From Variovorax brevis (lineage in GTDB: Bacteria > Pseudomonadota > Gammaproteobacteria > Burkholderiales > Burkholderiaceae_C): 64,000 bases of DNA. This document shows positions 59,729 through 64,000 of the stretch, in pieces. The notes beneath the pieces are model-generated. The model did not search any database. It saw only the letters and a list, made by a program, of their open reading frames with translations, and was not told the DNA's origin. The first letter of the stretch is position 1. Each line of letters opens with the position of its first letter. The position numbers were made by a program, and so were the translations under genes. The stretch is taken from contig NZ_JASZYG010000017.1 in assembly GCF_030317105.1 (NCBI RefSeq), forward strand, positions 1 through 64,000, given 5' to 3'.

Positions 59729-61690
59729 TTAGTTGATGTTAGCCCCACCCAACTGAAACGGCCTGCCCGGGAGTGGCCAGTCACCGCCATATTCGAAAGG
59801 CGCGTTGTCCAGTAGCGCACAGCCACGCGGCTTGGAGCATGCGCTGTTGGCGCCGTAGGTCCACCAGATGATCGGCCCGTACAGGTAGTTGCGCACCGCC
59901 TTGGCGCCATAGTCCGCCACCGTGACCACATAACTTTCAGTGCCGTGGTTGGCGACATCTTCCACCGCGATGGGGTCGACCAGACGGCTGTCCTGCAGCG
60001 TTTTGAAGATCCTGGCGCTGGTAAAGCCGCGATCAAACTGCACCCACTGGATCTTGCGGTCTTGCCGTGCATTGACGATGAACATCTGGTGCGACGTGGC
60101 TGGCGCGAACAAGCGCGATTGGTCCGCCCAGCCATGGTCACGAACATAAGCCAACGAGGTGGGATTGCGCCCGACGTCAACGCTGAACATCGGCTTGATG
60201 TCACCCGGCGCGCCCGTCTGCGCGGCCTTTTGATCCAGATAGCGTGTGCCCAGGTCAAACACGCGCAAGCGCCCTTCCTGCGTCGCGATCAGGGCGCGAT
60301 ACGGTGCCTGCAGCGTCAGGCGGACGGCGGTCGGCGCTTGCGGCAGATCGATCGTGCTGATCACCCGCGGGCGCTGCTCCGACGCTTGCGCAAAGCGGGG
60401 TGGCCACTGGTCGTCCGCATCGCCCCGGCGATCCATCATGGCGTCGAATTGCTGCGGCGTGCTTTTGAAGTAGGCGCGCCAGTAGAACTCGAACAACGGA
60501 CGCAAATCCACGACCGCGGCCTTGCGCTCGGACTTGCTGATGACGACCGCAAGCCCCGTGCGCGCCATGGCCGCACCCAGGTCTTCAGGATCTTCATAGC
60601 GCGCGCGAATCGCACCGTTGCCGACATCGTCGTTCCAGAAGTTTCTAACGCGCTCGTAGTCTTCCACGCGCTTGCCGGTGGTGGCCGAAATCTCGGTGGG
60701 CACGCGCAGGCCATCCGGCAGGTCCACCGCGCCGATGTACTTCGCAGCAATGAAGTTGCCCAACCCCGGCAGCCCCATGTAAGTCCGCCGGTGGCTGCCC
60801 CAGTTGGCGTACCACTTGGCCTCCTCGCGCGGGTCGCACCATTGGCATCCGTCGGCCAATGCCACGACGGCCATTTGCGCTTTCTGGCTGGCGGTGTTCA
60901 TCACGGCGACCAGCGCGAATTCACCGCTGTTGGTCACGGTGATGGCCGTGGGCACCATCTCGTCAGGCAGCTTCACAGCCAGCATCGTGTGCGCGGTGTT
61001 GGAGCCTTCCGAGACAATCCAGCCGTTGGCATAGGCCACGAGCTGGTTGGTGCACCAGCCACCGCGCCCGTAGCACTTGCCCAACGCCACCGGACGGTCC
61101 AGCCGGATGCCGCGCGGCAACCAGGGGCTCAGGCCCTCTGCAACGCCGGCGTAGCGTTCCATGTTCGGCCCGTTGTTGCCGCCGTCGCGTGCGGCGCCTT
61201 CCCACGTGGTCCAACTGGGCTCGGGCTTCACCGACATCGCGTTGTGCGCGATGTTGATCGTTTGCAGCGCGGCCACGCCAAAGTAACGCTTGGCATGAAA
61301 GCCCGCGCCTGGCGTGCCGTCGGGCACATAGGCCACGTTGACGATGCTGGAGCTGAAGTCGCCGGGCTCGGCGGTGAGCGGCCCTCCGATGCTCCAGCTT
61401 CCGCAATAGTCCACGCAATTGCGGTCGCCAAATTTCAAGCGCACCGAGATGGGTTTGTAGCTTTGATCCGGGCGCTTTCGGTAAGTGGGGAGGCCTTTGG
61501 ACGGCGCCTCCGAAGCGGCCGGCCCGTAGCGCCGCTCGATGTCCGCTTCAGTGCCGGCTTGCGCGGCAATGGATCGCCAGCTTGCCGCGTCGAATTCGGC
61601 GTTTGCCTTCGGCGGCGGCGGCGTGGCCTGCTGCGCGAGTGCGCTGCAAGTGGCCAGGAGCAAGAAGGTCGATGCGAGCAGGTGTGCCAT
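59729..61690 (-). CDS. large exported beta-propeller-like protein
   Basis: A 653-residue protein with a signal peptide (MAHLLASTFLLLATCSALAQ). The mature part has repeated strand-rich blades with conserved WCT/WCD and DCG motifs (NCVDYCGSWSIGGP, GKCYGRGGWCTNQLVAYANG, GCQWCDPREEAKW), suggesting a beta-propeller stabilised by disulfides. No family is assigned. The C-terminus (FQLGGANIN) falls against IS5-type sequence and may be truncated or replaced. I used the ATG at 61690. Confidence 0.7.
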   Translation of the reverse strand: MAHLLASTFLLLATCSALAQQATPPPPKANAEFDAASWRSIAAQAGTEADIERRYGPAASEAPSKGLPTYRKRPDQSYKPISVRLKFGDRNCVDYCGSWSIGGPLTAEPGDFSSSIVNVAYVPDGTPGAGFHAKRYFGVAALQTINIAHNAMSVKPEPSWTTWEGAARDGGNNGPNMERYAGVAEGLSPWLPRGIRLDRPVALGKCYGRGGWCTNQLVAYANGWIVSEGSNTAHTMLAVKLPDEMVPTAITVTNSGEFALVAVMNTASQKAQMAVVALADGCQWCDPREEAKWYANWGSHRRTYMGLPGLGNFIAAKYIGAVDLPDGLRVPTEISATTGKRVEDYERVRNFWNDDVGNGAIRARYEDPEDLGAAMARTGLAVVISKSERKAAVVDLRPLFEFYWRAYFKSTPQQFDAMMDRRGDADDQWPPRFAQASEQRPRVISTIDLPQAPTAVRLTLQAPYRALIATQEGRLRVFDLGTRYLDQKAAQTGAPGDIKPMFSVDVGRNPTSLAYVRDHGWADQSRLFAPATSHQMFIVNARQDRKIQWVQFDRGFTSARIFKTLQDSRLVDPIAVEDVANHGTESYVVTVADYGAKAVRNYLYGPIIWWTYGANSACSKPRGCALLDNAPFEYGGDWPLPGRPFQLGGANIN

Positions 61691-61786
61691 GTCCAAAGGG
61701 TTGAGCGTGGAATTACTTCACGGCGGTGAACGCGCGGGTTTTTCAAACCGTGCAGCCTGAAGACCGTCGATTCTGCTGCGCCTGTG

Positions 61787-61824
61787 GGGGTCGATTTGTT
61801 TTCAGTGTCAAAAGTGACGGATCG
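61787..61824. repeat. Tn3-family terminal inverted repeat (candidate)
   Basis: Starts GGGGTCGATTTGTTTTCAGTG and continues with an AAAGTGACGG block, about 38 bp. This fits Tn3-family ends, which begin GGGG, and from memory resembles the IS1071 terminus (GGGGTC, GTTTTCAGTG, AAGTGACGG). The matching right end lies outside the window. Confidence 0.65.
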
Positions 61825-61938
61825 AGTTCCCAGCAACCACGCGGGCCGGGTACTGTAAGTCGTTGATTTCGCGAGCATTGCTGTTCACTTCTTTGCGGCG
61901 TATCGTCTGCGGCCCCTGAACGGTGAAGGAGCGCGGCG

Positions 61939-64000
61939 ATGCAAGGCTGGCAGACGTCCTACCTGGGCCTGCGTGACATGCCCGGCGAGATCAGCGAGTT
62001 CGAGCTGCAGGCGTTCTTCAGCTTCAGCCGCGCCGAGCTCGAACTGATCGCGCGTCGGCGCAGCGATAGCCTCAAGCTGGGCTTGGCGCTGCACATTGGC
62101 TTCGCCCGCATGACCGGACGGCCGCTGAACAGCGTGCGCGCCGTGCCCCCTGCCCTGCTTCGCCACCTTGGCCGCGAGCTCGACATCGCCGCGCCCGACC
62201 TGGTTTCGCTGCGCGCGCTGTACGCCCGCGGGCGCACCCTGTTCGATCACCAGCAGAAAGCCTGCGAGTGCCTGGGCTTCAAATGGATGACCGAGCACCA
62301 GCGCCGCGCCTTGGTGAGGGTCCTGCGCGATGAGGTCGCGCACTGCTCCGACCGCGACCAACTCTTGGTACTTGCCAGGCACTGGCTCTACGACCATCGC
62401 CTGCTCATCGTGCACGACCGCGTGATCCGCGCCATGGTGGCGGCCGCATTGGTCGAACTCGAAGCGTCGACCGGCCAAGCCATCATGACGACGGTGCCTG
62501 CCGCGACACGCAAGCGTTGGACATCGGCACTGAATGCACCGCGCCCGGACGGCGAGCACTGCCAGAGCTGGCTGTGGAGCGCGCCGGCCAGGCATTCCAC
62601 GCGCCAGATCAGCGAGGTCCTGGAGCGAATTGCGTTCCTGACTGATCTCGGCCTCGATCGGCATCTGGATGAATTCAATGACGTGCTGGTGCGCCGCTAC
62701 GCCCGGCGCATGGCCGGCCGGCCTCCGTCGGTCAGCGCCAGGATCAAGGAGCCGGCACGCACGCTCGAGGTGAGCTGCTTCCTGCGCTACTGCCTGCTCA
62801 CGGCCACCGATCAGATCATCTTCATGTTCCAGCGCCGCGTGGCCGACCTGTGGCGCCACTGTGCCGACGGTGTTGCCGCCTCCGTGGATTGGGCGCAGGA
62901 GTACCAAGAGTTGCTGCAGCAGCTCTCCGATCTCGCAGCCCATGACGCTGTGCCCGATGCCGAACTTCGCTCACGCCTTCGTGAGATCGTCGCGGCCAAG
63001 CGCGCCCAGCGCCCGCCGAGTCGAGTGTCGGTCATCCGGCGACGTCTGATCGACGCCATCGCTCCGGTGCGTTCGCTGCTGGTGGGTGTGAGCCGCTTGC
63101 CTTGGCAGGCCACCGGCGAGCACCCTGCGCTCGATGCGCTGAACAAGCTGCGAGCCGGGTACGCCGCCGGCATCAAGCGACTCCCCAGCGAAGTCACGGC
63201 TCAACGACTGGGAGCCGCCTGGCGCGCAGCCATCGCCGACCCTGACCGCGAGCGCACCTTCAGGGCGCTGGAGGTCGCCACCCTCCTCGCGCTGCGCCGG
63301 GCGGTGCGCAACGGCTCGGTCTGGATCGAACATTCGCTGAGCTTTCGCGGCCGGGAGCGGCTCTTCCTGCCCGAAGAGCGCTGGCAGGTCGAGGCGCGGC
63401 GTCATTACGCCAGGCTGCAATTGCCCGCGAAGGCCAGTGAATTCCTGGTGCCGCTGCTCGAGCGCGTGCGCGCCGGCGTCGATGCGGTGGCAGCGGTCGC
63501 CCGTGCCGGCGCGCTGCACGTGGACGATGAATTGCACTTGGCGTCGTTGGCCGCCGATGAAGAGGACCCCCAAGTCACAAGGCTGCGGAGCCAACTCGAT
63601 CAACGCATCGGCGAGGTGCAACTGCCCGAGGTCATCCTTGCCGTGGATGCCCAGGTGCGATTCAGCTGGATCATGCTCGGGCGCGAGCCGAGGACGGGCC
63701 AGGAATTGCTGATGGCCTATGCCGGCATCCTGGCGCACGGCACCAGCCTCACGGCGGTCGAGTGCGCGCGCATGATCCCGCAGTTGTCGGCTACCAGCAT
63801 CCGCCAGGCCATGCGCTGGGCCGGTGACGAGCGTCGACTGGCACAGGCTTGCCAGGCGTTGCTGGAATTCATGCAGCGCCACCCGATCGCGGCGACCTGG
63901 GGCCGAGCCGATCTCGCCTCCTCGGACATGATGAGCCTGGAGACCAGCCGGCGCGTGTGGCAGGCGCGCCAGGACCCGCGGCGCCAGACCGCTTCCATCG
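61939..64000 (+). CDS. tnpA: Tn3-family transposase, runs off window end
   Basis: An open frame of 687 codons with no stop before 64000. The N-terminus (MQGWQTSYLGLRDMPGEISE, FSFSRAELELIARRRSDSLK, LGLALHIGFARMTGRPLNSV) is the DUF4158 DNA-binding domain of Tn3 transposases. Near the window end SSDMMSLETSRRVWQARQDP carries the first Asp of the DDE catalytic core. The start ATG is at 61939 with AAGGAG upstream. A terminal repeat lies ~115 bp 5'. About 300 C-terminal residues should lie beyond the window. Confidence 0.92.
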   Translation, partial: MQGWQTSYLGLRDMPGEISEFELQAFFSFSRAELELIARRRSDSLKLGLALHIGFARMTGRPLNSVRAVPPALLRHLGRELDIAAPDLVSLRALYARGRTLFDHQQKACECLGFKWMTEHQRRALVRVLRDEVAHCSDRDQLLVLARHWLYDHRLLIVHDRVIRAMVAAALVELEASTGQAIMTTVPAATRKRWTSALNAPRPDGEHCQSWLWSAPARHSTRQISEVLERIAFLTDLGLDRHLDEFNDVLVRRYARRMAGRPPSVSARIKEPARTLEVSCFLRYCLLTATDQIIFMFQRRVADLWRHCADGVAASVDWAQEYQELLQQLSDLAAHDAVPDAELRSRLREIVAAKRAQRPPSRVSVIRRRLIDAIAPVRSLLVGVSRLPWQATGEHPALDALNKLRAGYAAGIKRLPSEVTAQRLGAAWRAAIADPDRERTFRALEVATLLALRRAVRNGSVWIEHSLSFRGRERLFLPEERWQVEARRHYARLQLPAKASEFLVPLLERVRAGVDAVAAVARAGALHVDDELHLASLAADEEDPQVTRLRSQLDQRIGEVQLPEVILAVDAQVRFSWIMLGREPRTGQELLMAYAGILAHGTSLTAVECARMIPQLSATSIRQAMRWAGDERRLAQACQALLEFMQRHPIAATWGRADLASSDMMSLETSRRVWQARQDPRRQTASI

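Overview
The window looks like part of a large conjugative element (plasmid or integrative element) from a GC-rich betaproteobacterium, probably Burkholderiales. The basis is high GC throughout, a complete VirB type IV secretion operon, an R388-like MobF transfer module, and insertion sequences typical of that order. No replication initiator, rRNA, tRNA or CRISPR array is visible, so only part of the element is in view.

Layout. 1-13.1 kb is a variable region: unknown proteins, a decayed tyrosine recombinase, a CoiA-like protein, an IS110-family element with a 185-bp tandem duplication at one end, and a divergent tyrosine recombinase behind a 13-bp inverted repeat. 13.1-23.8 kb is one minus-strand operon running virB1-B2-B3-B4-B5-eexN-B6-B7-B8-B9-B10-B11-ssb. 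24.0-29.1 kb is a signalling cassette: a plus-strand HTH-receiver regulator divergent from virB1, and a minus-strand set directly downstream of the relaxase gene. That set has a kinase-like protein without a clear ATP-binding domain, a receiver, a secreted SUOX-fold (PruR-like) protein, a membrane histidine kinase, a FolX/FolB-type enzyme and a PruA/FolM-type reductase. 29.1-34.2 kb is the MobF relaxase, coupling protein and TrwA-like accessory protein. A nic site and hairpins at 34.33-34.45 kb mark oriT. 34.6-36.5 kb is stbABC, divergent from the mob genes as in R388.

36.5-48.6 kb is the predicted leading region, the first DNA to enter a recipient. It carries DUF2958 (two genes and a remnant), a PAPS-reductase fragment, a ParB-domain protein, ArdC, DUF932 and RadC on the minus strand, plus a RelB-zeta fusion on the plus strand. 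Most minus-strand genes sit behind repeated, strongly structured GC-rich leaders. These fold best as DNA on the predicted transferred strand, with C(GNA)G mini-hairpins. 48.8-55.6 kb holds DinG and unassigned genes. 56-64 kb is an insertion-sequence graveyard (IS91, XerC-like and IS5-type remnants) ending in a Tn3-family transposase that runs off the window.

Two observations stand out. First, pterin synthesis, pterin binding and two-component signalling appear to be wired into the relaxase operon and placed next to the virB promoter, suggesting pterin-responsive conjugation. Second, the leading region has at least three families of structured repeats, candidate single-stranded-DNA promoters or priming sites for anti-restriction genes. 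Both are inferences from sequence and gene order.
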